64,000 nt of DNA from Actinomyces faecalis (GTDB taxonomy: Bacteria; Actinomycetota; Actinomycetes; Actinomycetales; Actinomycetaceae). Of this stretch, positions 17,917 to 27,202 are shown piece by piece. Below the pieces are notes generated by a model that was given only the letters and a program-made list of their open reading frames with translations, did not search any database and was not told where the DNA came from. Made by a program: the position numbers and the translations under genes. The DNA is taken from NCBI RefSeq assembly GCF_013184985.2, contig NZ_CP063418.1, positions 62,001 to 126,000 on the forward strand, given 5' to 3'. Position 1 is the first letter of the stretch, and each line of letters starts with the position of its first letter.

Positions 17917-19224
17917 ATGCCACTATCACGCAAGCAGTTCCTGACTGCCGCTGCCCTGTCCGTTCCCGCTGCGGTCGCTCTGGCTGCCTGCTCCGGGGAC
18001 CAGCGGAAGGCGGAGGAGGACTCCTCGGAGAACGTGACGATCGCCGTCATGAGCTGGCTTCCGACCACCGTGCAGTGGGACGAGATCTACGCCGCCTTCC
18101 AGAAGGAGAACCCCGGCGTCACGATCGACTTCACCAACGGTGAGGACCAGGACCAGTTCGAGACCCTCCTGGGCAATGAGATCGTCGCCGGCACCATCCC
18201 TGAGGTCTATGGCATCCGGACGGGTGCGGTCTTCGAGGACTTCGCTCAGTACGCCATGCCGGTGGAGGAGTACGCCTCGGAGTGGATCGGCAAGGTCCGC
18301 GCCACCCCCAAGGAGGAGACGACTACCGCTGATGGTGTCCTGGCCGCAGTTCCAGTGCTCACTGCTGGCTCGGAGTACTACCTGTACAACAAGACTCTGA
18401 TGGACGAGCTCGGGTTGTCGGTCCCTGCCACCTATGACCAGCTTGTCTCCGTGGCCAAGGCGGCGACGGAGGCGGGTTACTCGCCGTTCGCGATGGGAGG
18501 CTCTGACACCTGGCACGTGTCCGACTTCTTCGTGTGGATGTCCAACCAGTTCGGAGAGGGCGGTACGGTCTACAAGGCTGCTGCTGGTGAGGTTCCGTGG
18601 GACGACGACGCGCTTGTCGAGGCGGCGACTGCGTGGCAGAAGCTGTTTGGCGACGGCGTCTTCCAGCAGGCGTCTCTGACTACCACGACCTACCCCTCGG
18701 CGCGAGATGACTTCTTCCTCTCGCGCAAGGCCATTGCGATGCCGACGGGCTCGTGGCACGTGGGCATGACCCTCGTTGGTCCTGACAAGGAGCAGCCTGG
18801 AAGCGCTGCTGAGAACGATGAGATCGGCATGGCGGTCTTCCCGACGATCGGCCCGAAGGATGCTGGGGTCACCTCGGGGGTGGACTTCGCCCTGGCTGTG
18901 TCCGCCGAGGCTGAGGGAGCCAAGCTGGAGGCTGCGGCCAAGTTCGTTGAGTTCATGTCTACGGGCACGGGCCAGCAGATGTACGTCAACATGCTGCAGG
19001 GCTTCCCGGTGGCTGAGGGCGTCGAGGTGGAGGTCGCTGACGATGAGCCCGAGCTCGGCAAGGAGTCGGTCAAGCTCGTCACTGACACGCTGGCAGAGTC
19101 GGTCTACGCACGTAAGCTCCTCTCCCCGGGCAACGACTCCCTGGAGTCGGACCTGGGCGCGGTGCTCCAGGCGATCGCTGGCGGGGCTGACCCGAGGACC
19201 GAGCTGGCCAAGCTCAACAAGTAG
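17917..19224 (+). CDS. Sugar ABC transporter substrate-binding lipoprotein
   Basis: A 435-residue secreted lipoprotein. Start is ATG 17917 with AAGGAGA 6 nt upstream. The signal peptide ends in a lipobox ALAAC with Cys25 as the lipidated residue; SRKQFLTAA in its n-region resembles a twin-arginine motif with one Arg replaced by Lys. The mature part has the two-lobe family 1 extracellular solute-binding fold. It captures the sugar for the two permeases encoded just upstream. The ligand is unknown; the aromatic-rich MSWLPTTVQWDEIY fits a carbohydrate ligand. Confidence 0.9.
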   Translation: MPLSRKQFLTAAALSVPAAVALAACSGDQRKAEEDSSENVTIAVMSWLPTTVQWDEIYAAFQKENPGVTIDFTNGEDQDQFETLLGNEIVAGTIPEVYGIRTGAVFEDFAQYAMPVEEYASEWIGKVRATPKEETTTADGVLAAVPVLTAGSEYYLYNKTLMDELGLSVPATYDQLVSVAKAATEAGYSPFAMGGSDTWHVSDFFVWMSNQFGEGGTVYKAAAGEVPWDDDALVEAATAWQKLFGDGVFQQASLTTTTYPSARDDFFLSRKAIAMPTGSWHVGMTLVGPDKEQPGSAAENDEIGMAVFPTIGPKDAGVTSGVDFALAVSAEAEGAKLEAAAKFVEFMSTGTGQQMYVNMLQGFPVAEGVEVEVADDEPELGKESVKLVTDTLAESVYARKLLSPGNDSLESDLGAVLQAIAGGADPRTELAKLNK

Positions 19225-19227
19225 CCT

Positions 19228-19244
19228 CGTCATCCTCGATGACG
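19228..19244. terminator. Short hairpin between convergent SBP and copA
   Basis: CGTCAT-CCTCG-ATGACG, 6-bp stem, 4 nt after the binding-protein stop and 16 nt before the end of copA. Confidence 0.4.
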
Positions 19245-19260
19245 CGCAGGGGTATGAGCG

Positions 19261-21852
19261 CTACCGTCCCGCCCGGCGCAGCCGCAGGGAGTTGGTCACC
19301 ACGATGACGCTGGAGGCGGCCATGGCGGCGCCGGCGATCATGGGGTTGAGCAGCCCGGCGGCCGCCAGCGGGATCGCGGCGACGTTGTAGGCGAAGGCCC
19401 AGAACAGGTTCTGCTTGATGATCGCGAGCGTGCGTCGCGAGACGCGGATCGCGTCCACGGCTGCCATCAGGTCCGCGCGCACGAGCGTGACGTCGGCGGC
19501 CTCGATGGCGACGTCCGTGCCCGTTCCCATCGCCAGGCCCAGTCCCTGGGTACCGGCCTGCGCCAGCGCAGCGGCGTCGTTGACGCCGTCGCCGACCATC
19601 GCCACGTTGTGCCCCTCGGCCTGCAGCTGAGCGACGACGTCGCGCTTGTCCCCGGGGAGGACCTCCGCGCGCACGTCCTCCTGCGGGATCCCGACCTGCG
19701 CGGCCACGTAGGCGGCCGCCCGGGCGTTGTCGCCGGTCAGCAGCACCGGGCGCACGCCGAGCTCGCGCAGCCGCGCGATCGCCTCGGCGGAGGAGGGACG
19801 CAGAGTGTCCCGCACAGCGAGGACCGCTACGACGGGCTGCACCTGCACGGCGCTGTGAGCGCCGTCAGCCACGGTCTCGATCGGCAGCGGCCTCGCGTGC
19901 AGGACGACGGCGGTGGCGCCGGAGTCCTGGAAGGAGGCGACGGCGTCGCTCACACGGGCGGGAAGCTCCAGCCCCTGCGCGGCGAGCCATACCGGCCGGC
20001 CGACGGCGACGGCGTAGGAGACGCCGTCCAGCGTGACGGTGCCGCTTACGCCGCGGCCGGAGTGGCTGGAGAAGCCAGTGACCGGGGGCAGGGAGCCCGT
20101 CTGCGCCGTCGCCGCCTCGACGATCGCCGTGGCCACCGGGTGCTCCGAGGCTGCCTCGACGGCGCCGGCCAGGGCCAGGGCCTGGGCCGGGGTGCCGGCC
20201 AGGGCAGCGAGGTCCGCGTCGGCGTCCAGGCTCATACGACCCTGCGTGACGGTGCCGGTCTTGTCCAGGACGATCGTGTCCAGGGAGCGCGTGGACTCCA
20301 GGACCTCCGGGCCCTTGATGACCACGCCCAGCTGGGCGGCGCGGCCCGAGCCCACGAGGATCGCCGTCGGTGTGGCCAGCCCCAGGGCGCAGGGGCAGGC
20401 GATGACGAGGACCGAGACCCCGGCCATGAAGGCCTGCTGCAGCGGGTGGCCGAGGGCGAGCCAGGTGAGCACCGTGCCCAGGGCCAGGGCGATGACCACC
20501 GGGACGAAGACGCTGGAGATCCTGTCTGCCAGCCGCTGGACCGGGGCCTTGCCGGCCTGGGCGGCGGTCACCATGGCGCCGATCCGGGCGAGGGTGGTGC
20601 CCTCCCCCACGCGGGTGGCGCGTACCAGCAGCACCCCGGAGGTGTTGACGGTGGCGCCGGTGACCTCGTCGCCCGCGCCGACCTCGACCGGCACGGACTC
20701 GCCGGTGAGCATCGAGGCGTCCACGGCCGAGCGGCCCTCGATGACGACGCCGTCGGTCGCGATCTTCTCGCCCGGCCGCACGGAGAACAGGTCACCGGCA
20801 CGTAGGTCGTCGACGGCGATGGTGGCCTGGCTGCGTACGGCGCCCGGCCGCGGTGCGCCGGAGTCGTCCAGGACGTCGACGGCGTCCGTCGAGCCGGTCG
20901 GGGAGGTGAGGGTCACGCGGGTGACCTCCTTGGCGCCCAGCTCCAGCAGCGAGCGTAGCGCGTCTCCGGAACGGTACTTGGCGCGGGCCTCCGCCCAGCG
21001 GCCGAGCAGCAGGAAGGCGGTGACCCAGGCGGCGGACTCGAAGTACATGTGCGCCGTGTGCCCGGCTGAGCGGGGCAGCAGCTCCATCTCCATCCTCGTG
21101 CCCAGCTCGCCGGCCCCGCCCCAGACCAGGGCCCACAGGCTCCAGCCGGTAGCGGCGATGACACCGAGGGAGACGAGGGTGTCCATGGTGAACGCGCCGT
21201 GGCGAAGGGCCTGGAAGGCGGCCTTGTGGAAGGGCCAGGCGCCCCAGGTGGCCACGGGCAGCGCCATGGCGGCGACCGCCCACTGCCAGCCGGTGAGCTG
21301 GAGGGCGGGGGCCATGGACAAGGCCATGACAGGCACCGAGAGCACGAGGCTGACGACGAGCCGCTTCCTCAGGTCGGCGGCCCGAGCGACCTGGGAGGCG
21401 CCGATACGCGGCGCGGCGGATACCTGGGCATCCGGCCGTGCGGTAGCCGACGCCTGGGTCTCGTCGGCTACCGGGGCGACGGCGGGGCCTGGGTCTGCAG
21501 GCGCGGACGGGGCCGGGTCCTGGTCCTCAGCGGCTGGTACCCCTGCCCGGGGCGAGGCTGCGTCGTCGGTGCTGTCCGTGGCGGCACCTGCCTCCTGGCG
21601 GCCGGTGACCTGTGCTGTGTAGCCGGCGCGGGCGACGGCGGCGACCAGCTCGTCGTCGGAGACCTCCTTGGTCAGGGTGACGTGCGCGGACTCGGTGGCG
21701 AGGTTGACGGTTGCCTGGACTCCGTCGAGCTTGCTCAGCTTCTTCTCCACGCGCGCCACGCAGGAGGCGCAGGTCATCCCGCCGACGGCGAGGTCGACCG
21801 TCCCCAGTGGTGCGGTGGTGGTTCCGGTAAGCGGCGTGGGTGGCTGAGTCAT
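19261..21852 (-). CDS. copA: Copper-exporting P1B-type ATPase
   Basis: An 863-residue P-type ATPase. Residues 18-85 are one heavy-metal-associated domain with GGMTCASC (Cys28, Cys31). Then come a disordered Ala/Pro/Asp linker to about 140, eight membrane helices, TGES actuator loop, [10 protein letters not shown] (membrane metal site), DKTGTVTQG (phosphorylated Asp), SEHPVATAI (the HP motif) and [13 protein letters not shown]. The CPC motif is that of Cu(I) exporters. It expels cytosolic copper delivered by CopZ. The gene is last in csoR-copZ-copA, and a strong hairpin separates it from copZ. Confidence 0.94.
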   Translation of the reverse strand: MTQPPTPLTGTTTAPLGTVDLAVGGMTCASCVARVEKKLSKLDGVQATVNLATESAHVTLTKEVSDDELVAAVARAGYTAQVTGRQEAGAATDSTDDAASPRAGVPAAEDQDPAPSAPADPGPAVAPVADETQASATARPDAQVSAAPRIGASQVARAADLRKRLVVSLVLSVPVMALSMAPALQLTGWQWAVAAMALPVATWGAWPFHKAAFQALRHGAFTMDTLVSLGVIAATGWSLWALVWGGAGELGTRMEMELLPRSAGHTAHMYFESAAWVTAFLLLGRWAEARAKYRSGDALRSLLELGAKEVTRVTLTSPTGSTDAVDVLDDSGAPRPGAVRSQATIAVDDLRAGDLFSVRPGEKIATDGVVIEGRSAVDASMLTGESVPVEVGAGDEVTGATVNTSGVLLVRATRVGEGTTLARIGAMVTAAQAGKAPVQRLADRISSVFVPVVIALALGTVLTWLALGHPLQQAFMAGVSVLVIACPCALGLATPTAILVGSGRAAQLGVVIKGPEVLESTRSLDTIVLDKTGTVTQGRMSLDADADLAALAGTPAQALALAGAVEAASEHPVATAIVEAATAQTGSLPPVTGFSSHSGRGVSGTVTLDGVSYAVAVGRPVWLAAQGLELPARVSDAVASFQDSGATAVVLHARPLPIETVADGAHSAVQVQPVVAVLAVRDTLRPSSAEAIARLRELGVRPVLLTGDNARAAAYVAAQVGIPQEDVRAEVLPGDKRDVVAQLQAEGHNVAMVGDGVNDAAALAQAGTQGLGLAMGTGTDVAIEAADVTLVRADLMAAVDAIRVSRRTLAIIKQNLFWAFAYNVAAIPLAAAGLLNPMIAGAAMAASSVIVVTNSLRLRRAGR

Positions 21853-21902
21853 ATGGTGAGGTCCTGGTTGCAGGTGTGTCGGACTGGTGCCCGGCGGGCG
21901 CG

Positions 21903-21936
21903 CTGACGGCGGCGGACGGGTGTCCGCCGCCGTCAG
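21903..21936 (-). terminator. Strong hairpin between copZ and copA
   Basis: A perfect 15-bp GC-rich stem (CTGACGGCGGCGGAC and complement) with a 4-nt loop in the 165-bp gap inside the copper operon. Could be a partial terminator or an RNA-stability element that sets the copZ:copA ratio. Confidence 0.6.
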
Positions 21937-22017
21937 GTACCGGGGAAGGAGACGAGGCTCCGGTTGCGCAGGTGGGGGCGTGGCGTCGCCAGTCCTGCTG
22001 ACAGCGCCACGCCTCGC

Positions 22018-22281
22018 TCAGGCCTCGTCGCGCTCGATGGCGTCGACGGTGTAGGAGCCGGCCTCGTCAACGGCCTCCTTGAGGGCGTCGTCGTCCAGGA
22101 CGACGTCGGAGACCACGGTGGCCACGGACTGGCCGCCCTTGTTGAGGATGACGGAGACGTTCTTGACGCCCTCCAGGGCCTCCAGCTCCTCGGTGACGTG
22201 GGCGACGCAGTGGCCGCAGGTCAGCCCGGAGAGCCTGAGGGTGGTGGTGCGGTCGATGCCGGTGGGGGTGAAGGTGGACAT
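22018..22281 (-). CDS. copZ: Copper chaperone CopZ (HMA domain protein)
   Basis: An 87-residue single heavy-metal-associated domain. LTCGHC supplies the two copper-binding cysteines near residues 22-25; the beta-alpha-beta layout follows with VKNVSVIL and DALKEAVDEAGSYTV. It carries Cu(I) in the cytosol and hands it to CopA or the CsoR sensor. The gene lies 44 bp downstream of csoR and upstream of copA, a standard actinobacterial arrangement. Confidence 0.9.
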   Translation of the reverse strand: MSTFTPTGIDRTTTLRLSGLTCGHCVAHVTEELEALEGVKNVSVILNKGGQSVATVVSDVVLDDDALKEAVDEAGSYTVDAIERDEA

Positions 22282-22325
22282 GGTGTGCTCCTTGGATACG
22301 TGCTTGCTGGGAGTGGTCGTGGGCG

Positions 22326-22607
22326 TCAGGACCGCACAAGGCGGGCGATGGCGTCTGAGGCCTCGCGGATCTTGGCCTGCCCCTCCTCGTCGGAGGACTG
22401 GGCGGCGTGGATGACGCAGTGGCTCATGTGGTCTTCCAGCAGCCCGAGGCTGACGGCCTGGAGGGCCTTGGTGGCGGCCGAGATCTGCGTGAGGACGTCG
22501 ATGCAGTAGGTGTCCTCCTCCACCATGCGGGAGATGCCGCGGACCTGCCCCTCGATGCGGCGCAGGCGCTTGAGGTAGTCCTCCTTGGTGCCCGTGTATC
22601 CGGCCAC
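22326..22607 (-). CDS. csoR: Copper-sensing repressor CsoR
   Basis: A 93-residue all-helical repressor. Start chosen as GTG 22607, with GGGAGG 8 nt upstream; the longer frame to 22721 would read through the operators. RLRRIEGQVRGISRMVEE is the family's first helix. YCIDVLTQ and DHMSHCVIHA provide the Cys-His-Cys copper ligands of CsoR. Apo-CsoR represses and Cu(I) releases it. Its own operon (csoR-copZ-copA) and the two palindromes upstream form an autoregulated circuit. Confidence 0.92.
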   Translation of the reverse strand: MAGYTGTKEDYLKRLRRIEGQVRGISRMVEEDTYCIDVLTQISAATKALQAVSLGLLEDHMSHCVIHAAQSSDEEGQAKIREASDAIARLVRS

Positions 22608-22650
22608 GGCATGCCTCCCGGTGGGTGAGCCCTTGCTGGTAGAGGCGACG

Positions 22651-22692
22651 ATACCCCTAGGGGGTAGGGGTGTCAAGTACCCCGAGGGGGTA
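22651..22692. promoter_or_regulatory. Two CsoR-type operators
   Basis: ATACCCCTAGGGGGTA (22651-22666) and TACCCCGAGGGGGTA (22678-22692) are G/C-tract inverted repeats of the CsoR operator kind, 12 bp apart. They lie 44-85 bp upstream of csoR and 53-94 bp upstream of the divergent gene at 22745. Confidence 0.8.
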
Positions 22693-22744
22693 TCGGGGGA
22701 GCGAGGTGCTCGCTCGAGCATGGCGCGGGTGAGATGCTGAGGCT

Positions 22745-23383
22745 ATGGCTGCCATGCGCGGGCCCGGTCCCGACCCCGCTCCTGCCCCTTCTCCGGCGTT
22801 GTCGGCGCGGGAGGGGGCCAGTTCGCTGTCCTGGGCACCGCTGGGCTGGGAGCCATCAGTGCCAAGCATGGACGATGCGCCCTTCGGTTCGGTCCTGGGG
22901 GACCCACTACCCGGTCCTTTCATGTTCGATGACTCGGGTCTGGAGCCAGGTGGTGCCGCCCAGGCTGCGGGTGAGGTGCGGAACGCAAGCCCGGGGGCGA
23001 CGTCGTCCTACGGCCTGATACCCGGCTCGCCGCGGGCTCACGGTGGTCGGCGTTCTGTGGCTCCGGGAGCAACGAGGGGGCGTGTCAGCTCCCGCGAGGT
23101 GGTTGTGGGGCCTGCCCCAACCAGTGGCCAGCCGGCGGCATCCGGGCAGGCGCAAGGTACTTCGCGGCGGGTGGAGGGGATGCGCCTGGGTACTCAGGGG
23201 GCTACGCGCGAGAATGCGCAGGAGGTTGCGCATCAGGCACCTCAGGAGGACGTGCGCACGGTTGCGCAAGAGCCTGAGCACGAGGCGGCCGAGAAGGAAC
23301 GCACGACGAAGCGAACCGGTGCCAGCTTCTGGTACTGGATCGCGTTGATGGCAGGCATCGTCCTGTTGCGTGGCTGTATCTGA
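22745..23383 (+). CDS. Hypothetical disordered protein with C-terminal membrane anchor
   Basis: A 212-residue protein not assignable to a family. Residues 1-190 are Pro/Gly/Ala/Ser-rich and look disordered, turning acidic and Glu/Gln-rich at about 150-190; residues 192-212 (FWYWIALMAGIVLLRGC) form one hydrophobic segment ending two residues from the C-terminus. This suggests a tail-anchored protein with a cytoplasmic tail. It diverges from csoR and starts 53 bp from the second CsoR operator, so copper control is conceivable. Third-position GC looks lower than in neighbours. GATGCT stands 6 nt before the ATG. Confidence 0.5.
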   Translation: MAAMRGPGPDPAPAPSPALSAREGASSLSWAPLGWEPSVPSMDDAPFGSVLGDPLPGPFMFDDSGLEPGGAAQAAGEVRNASPGATSSYGLIPGSPRAHGGRRSVAPGATRGRVSSREVVVGPAPTSGQPAASGQAQGTSRRVEGMRLGTQGATRENAQEVAHQAPQEDVRTVAQEPEHEAAEKERTTKRTGASFWYWIALMAGIVLLRGCI

Positions 23384-23385
23384 CG

Positions 23386-23421
23386 CCTCCCGCGCCAGGC
23401 GTACACGCTCGGCGCGGGAGG
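23386..23421. terminator. Bidirectional terminator before purB end
   Basis: CCTCCCGCGCC (23386-23396) pairs perfectly with GGCGCGGGAGG (23411-23421) over a 14-nt loop, between convergent genes. Confidence 0.75.
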
Positions 23422-23428
23422 GTGAGGA

Positions 23429-24856
23429 CTAGTCGTCCAGATGGGCGACCAGCTGCTCAGCCAGCCCCGTGTAGGAGGCGGGAGTGAGGGCGAGAAGGCG
23501 GGCCTCGACGTCGGCCGGCATCCCCAGGCCCCCGATGAACTCGCGCATCGCCTCAGGTGTGACCTTCTTACCGCGCGTCAGCTCCTTAAGACGCTCGTAG
23601 GGGTCGGCCATCCCGGTGGCACCGGCCACGGAGGCGGCGCGCATGGCCTGCTGGACGGGCTCGCCCAGCACCTCCCAGGTGGCGTCGAGGTCCTCGTCCA
23701 GGCGGCTGCGGTCCACGTCCAGACCGGCCAGGCCGCGGCGGATGTTGTCCAGCGCAAGCAGGGAGTGGCCGAAGGCGACTCCGATGTTGCGCTGGGTGGT
23801 GGAGTCGGTGAGGTCGCGCTGAAGACGGGAGGTCACCAGGGTCGCCGCCAGGGTGTCCAGCAGCGAGCAGGAGATCTCCAGGTTCGCCTCGCCGTTCTCG
23901 AAGCGGATGGGGTTGACCTTGTGCGGCATCGTTGACGAGCCCGTCGAGCCCTGGGCGCTGAGCCTCTGGTGGAAGTAGCCCAGTGAGATGTAGGTCCACA
24001 CGTCAGTGGCCAGGTTGTGGGTGATCCGGTTGAAGCGGGCGATATCGGAGTAGAGCTCGGCCTGCCAGTCGTGGGACTCGATCTGCGTGGTCAGGGGGTT
24101 CCAGGTCAGGCCCAGGTCCTCGACGAAGCTGCGTGAGACAGCCTCCCAGTGCGCGCCGGGCACGGAGACCACGTGCGCACCATAGGTGCCGGTAGCGCCG
24201 TTGATCTTGCCCAGGTACTCGGTGGCCTCGATGCGGCGGACCTGACGGGACAGGCGCCAGGCGAGGACGGCCATCTCCTTGCCGAGCGTGGTCGGTGTCG
24301 CGGCCTGGCCGTGGGTGCGCGAGAGCATGGCGGCGTCGGCGTTGTCGCGGGCCAGGGCAGTGAGGTCGGCGACCAGCCCGCGCGCGGCCGGCAGCCAGAC
24401 GTTCTGAACGGCGTCGCGGATGGTAAGTGCGTAGGACAGGTTGTTGATGTCCTCAGAGGTGCAGAAGATGTGGACGATCTCGTGGACGGTGGGCAGGACG
24501 GTGTCCTCACCCAGCGTGGCGGGGGCGGCGTCCAGACGACGCTTGAGCAGGTACTCCACAGCCTTGACGTCGTGGCGGGTCACTGCCTCGATCTCTGCCA
24601 GCTCGGTGATCTCCTCGGCACCGAAGGAGGCGACGACGTTGCGCAGGTAGGCCTTCTCGGCCTCGGACAGGACCGGGGCGCCGGGAAGGACGTGGCCGTC
24701 AGTGAGGTGGATGAGCCACTCGACCTCCACCTGGAGACGTGCCCGGTTGAGCGCGGCCTCGGACAGGTAGTTGGTCAGGGGGGCAGTGACCGAGCGGTAG
24801 CGGCCGTCGAGCGGACCGAGGGCGATGGGTGGGGCGAGCGAGGACAGATCGACCAT
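23429..24856 (-). CDS. purB: Adenylosuccinate lyase
   Basis: A 475-residue enzyme of the fumarase/aspartase superfamily. PLDGRY near the start, TSEDINNLSYAL, MLSRTHGQAATPTTLGKE and SSTMPHKVNPIRFENGE (near residue 308, the mobile signature loop with catalytic Ser) match E. coli-type PurB. It removes fumarate from SAICAR and adenylosuccinate in purine synthesis. It is the last gene of a minus-strand run that includes pepC, separated by a gene remnant. CACAAT lies 7 nt upstream of the ATG. Confidence 0.95.
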   Translation of the reverse strand: MVDLSSLAPPIALGPLDGRYRSVTAPLTNYLSEAALNRARLQVEVEWLIHLTDGHVLPGAPVLSEAEKAYLRNVVASFGAEEITELAEIEAVTRHDVKAVEYLLKRRLDAAPATLGEDTVLPTVHEIVHIFCTSEDINNLSYALTIRDAVQNVWLPAARGLVADLTALARDNADAAMLSRTHGQAATPTTLGKEMAVLAWRLSRQVRRIEATEYLGKINGATGTYGAHVVSVPGAHWEAVSRSFVEDLGLTWNPLTTQIESHDWQAELYSDIARFNRITHNLATDVWTYISLGYFHQRLSAQGSTGSSTMPHKVNPIRFENGEANLEISCSLLDTLAATLVTSRLQRDLTDSTTQRNIGVAFGHSLLALDNIRRGLAGLDVDRSRLDEDLDATWEVLGEPVQQAMRAASVAGATGMADPYERLKELTRGKKVTPEAMREFIGGLGMPADVEARLLALTPASYTGLAEQLVAHLDD

Positions 24857-24885
24857 AGGGCTGATTGTGCCAGGCCTGGGCAGTG

Positions 24886-25320
24886 TCAGCCTGACAGCCG
24901 ACGCGCGTAGGTGGTGTACCGACTTCCCTGACCTCCTTCGACCATGACGTACCTCTCCTGTGTGAGCGGAGCCAGTGCATAGGAGACCTGGCGCCTGGTC
25001 AGGCCGGTTGCCTGTGCGAGCTCAGAGAGGGAGCACGGTCCTCGTCCGAGAGCGGCCCCGACCGGAGCAGTGTTTCGGCCAAGGGAGCGGATGATCTCTG
25101 ACACGTCCTGTCTTGCTGTGGCAGGTGCTGGCGGGAGCGCTGTTCGTGGCAAGAGAGCGGTGAAGCGGACACCCGTGTCCTGGAAACGGACAGGTTCGAG
25201 ATCAGCCTGTGCCAGTGCCTTTCTCACTGCACGGATCCCGGTGCCCAGACCCTCGATGACCCTGCGCCCCTCCTGGTCCGAGACGTCCGCCGGATTACTG
25301 GTTCGGGCGCTGCCTTCGCC
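24886..25320 (-). pseudogene. C-terminal remnant of an AlbA/Schlafen-type ATP-binding regulator
   Basis: An open stretch of 144 codons runs, in the same frame as pepC, from immediately after the pepC TGA to 24886. VIEGLGTGIRAVRKAL resembles the end of the ATP-binding domain of AlbA_2 (DUF4062-like/RecG-like) proteins, and LSELAQATGLTRRQVSYAL is a winged helix as found at their C-termini. The front two thirds of such a protein are missing. A GTG at 25227 could start a 113-residue product, but no good ribosome site precedes it. Most likely a decayed gene; in-frame position after pepC is probably coincidence. Confidence 0.5.
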
Positions 25321-26637
25321 TCAGAGCATCGGGTCCCAGTGTGGCAGCAGAGTCACCTCACCGGTGAGTGCTGCGGTGATCTCCTGCGGCAGGCCGGCGA
25401 CGGGGACAACTGCCTCGTAGACGTACTCGTCGAACCAGGAGTCGTTCATGGTCCAGAAGCCCTTCTCCCCGAGCTTGTCACCCCAGGAGTTCTCCACGCG
25501 CCAGCGGCGCGGGACGCCGTCGACCAGGTCAACGCCGGTCAGGCACATGGCGTGGGTAAGCATGGACTCGCGGCTGACCAGGCGCTCAGCCTTGGTCATG
25601 CTCAGGTCGACGCCGTACAGGCCCTCGTAGTCGTGCAGAGCGGCGTCCCAGGTCCCGGTCTCCTTGTCCCGCTGCTTGGCGACGTCGCAGGCGAACCACA
25701 CCGGGGTGCCCGCCTGGATCGTGGTGATGCACGCAGCCTTGATCTCATCGATGGTGGCGGTGACGTGCTCCTGGGTGGCCTCGCCGATCATGAGGTCCGT
25801 GCGCTCGATACCGTAGCGGTGATGGAGCCTGGTCTGCGGGCGTGGGTCATGGGCCAGGACCACGAAGTCCATGACGCCAGCCGCGTAACGGGATCCGAAC
25901 TCCTGCGGAGTCATCTCGCCGACGCGGTGGAAGACCTTGTCCTTGTCCCGGTACTGCCACACGAAGCGCTCGGGCGGGGTGCCCAGGTGGATCGACAGCA
26001 CGCGGTGCACGTCAGCCATGACGGACTGGTGGATGGCCTCGGTGTCCTCTCCCGCCGCCACCGCCGCCCGCAGACGCAGGCCCCCGCGGCGCAGGACCGT
26101 GGCCAGGGAGCCGTTCATGGCGTCCGAGGAGGTGGCGGAAAAGGAGTCCGGCATGGCGTAGTGCGGCACCGCACCGTACTTGGCCACCAGGCGTGCCAGC
26201 TCAGGCCAGTAGCCGCCGTCCCCGATAGGAGCCTCGAAGGAGGCGGTGACCTCACGGTCCATAAGGTCCGCTCCGGCCCGGGCGTCGGTGACAGCGTGGG
26301 CGAGGAAGGTGTTGGCCTTCTCCAGCTTGTCGTGGAAGTAGACGAAGGACTGGCTGAACTCGAAGGACTCCAGGTTCAGCTCCTTGATCACCGCGGCGCG
26401 CAGCACGTTGAGCCCGGCGAAGGCCCAGCAGCGGCCGGAGTGCTTCTGGTCCGTGACCGAGGCGTCCGGGATGAGGTCCGAGACCGAGGAATCGATGGAG
26501 GTCAGGACCTCGCGGTCCAGGCTCAGCCTCTCCACGTCCGTGGTGGCGACGGCGTTGCCGACCACGCGGGCGGCACGGTCTGATCGGAAGGCGGCGTTGC
26601 GCGCGGCGACCCAGGCGGGGCTGACAGGTGTGCTCAT
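25321..26637 (-). CDS. pepC: Aminopeptidase C (bleomycin hydrolase family)
   Basis: A 438-residue C1B cysteine peptidase. DQKHSGRCWAFAGLN holds the nucleophile Cys70; HAMCLTGVD gives the catalytic His and ENSWGDKLGEKGFW the Asn. The family forms cytosolic hexamers that trim N-terminal residues from peptides. Length is close to the lactococcal enzyme (436 aa). TAACCT lies 6 nt before the ATG, so a leaderless mRNA is likely. The next frame downstream continues in phase after the stop as a gene remnant. Confidence 0.94.
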   Translation of the reverse strand: MSTPVSPAWVAARNAAFRSDRAARVVGNAVATTDVERLSLDREVLTSIDSSVSDLIPDASVTDQKHSGRCWAFAGLNVLRAAVIKELNLESFEFSQSFVYFHDKLEKANTFLAHAVTDARAGADLMDREVTASFEAPIGDGGYWPELARLVAKYGAVPHYAMPDSFSATSSDAMNGSLATVLRRGGLRLRAAVAAGEDTEAIHQSVMADVHRVLSIHLGTPPERFVWQYRDKDKVFHRVGEMTPQEFGSRYAAGVMDFVVLAHDPRPQTRLHHRYGIERTDLMIGEATQEHVTATIDEIKAACITTIQAGTPVWFACDVAKQRDKETGTWDAALHDYEGLYGVDLSMTKAERLVSRESMLTHAMCLTGVDLVDGVPRRWRVENSWGDKLGEKGFWTMNDSWFDEYVYEAVVPVAGLPQEITAALTGEVTLLPHWDPML

Positions 26638-26643
26638 GGAGCC

Positions 26644-26649
26644 AGGTTA
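26644..26649 (-). promoter_or_regulatory. -10 box TAACCT of pepC, leaderless
   Basis: TAACCT on the minus strand, 6 nt before the pepC ATG. No clear -35 element. Confidence 0.5.
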
Positions 26650-26682
26650 GACCTGGCCTGTGACACGAGCCGGCGTCGTTGG

Positions 26683-27090
26683 TCAGTACTCCTCGCGGGG
26701 GCCGAGAAGGCCCACGATAACGGCTGAGGCGATCGAGACGATGACGGAGCCCAGGACCGCGGAACCGAAACCCGCCACGTGCAGACCCAGCGGTGTGCCG
26801 GAGCTGACGACGTCGGCGACCCAGTCCGTCACGTGGGAGGTCAGGACGAGCATGAGGCCGTTGACCACCAGGGCGAAGAGCCCGAAGGTGACAATGTAGA
26901 GGGGGAAGGCGACGAATCGCGCCACCGGCTTGACCACGGAGTTGACCAGCGCGAGAACCAGACCGACGACGAGGAAGTTGACCACGGCCGTGCCGGTAGA
27001 GGGCGAGCCGGGGACGCTCAGGCCCCCGACGACAGCCACCGCCAGCCACAGGCCGGCTGCGTTTCCCAGGGTGCGTGCGACGAGCTCCAT
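26683..27090 (-). CDS. Phage-holin-4_2 family membrane protein
   Basis: A 135-residue protein with four hydrophobic helices. FLVVGLVLALVNSVVKPV, then FPLYIVTFGLFALVVNGLML is the repeated helix pattern of the PF04020 family (YvlD-like), which despite its name is a normal chromosomal bacterial protein of unknown function. No phage genes surround it. It is separated by 45 bp from the pepC start and probably has its own promoter (GACACT 6 nt before the ATG). Confidence 0.75.
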   Translation of the reverse strand: MELVARTLGNAAGLWLAVAVVGGLSVPGSPSTGTAVVNFLVVGLVLALVNSVVKPVARFVAFPLYIVTFGLFALVVNGLMLVLTSHVTDWVADVVSSGTPLGLHVAGFGSAVLGSVIVSIASAVIVGLLGPREEY

Positions 27091-27202
27091 AAGGACAGTG
27101 TCCCATCGGCGCCTTGGAGCTCCCTGGGGAGCGTGCCGGCGGCGTCGTTACGCTCCTGAAGGTGGCTTGGTGGCTGCGTCAGGCAGGTGTGAGACTGAGG
27201 CT

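Noticed and set aside
17926..19233. 435-codon minus-strand open frame
   Set aside because: Exact antisense of the sugar-binding lipoprotein; Arg/His-rich, no recognisable domain.
26683..27090. Prophage remnant signalled by a holin-type gene
   Set aside because: PF04020 proteins are ordinary chromosomal proteins and no phage structural, lysis or integrase genes are near.
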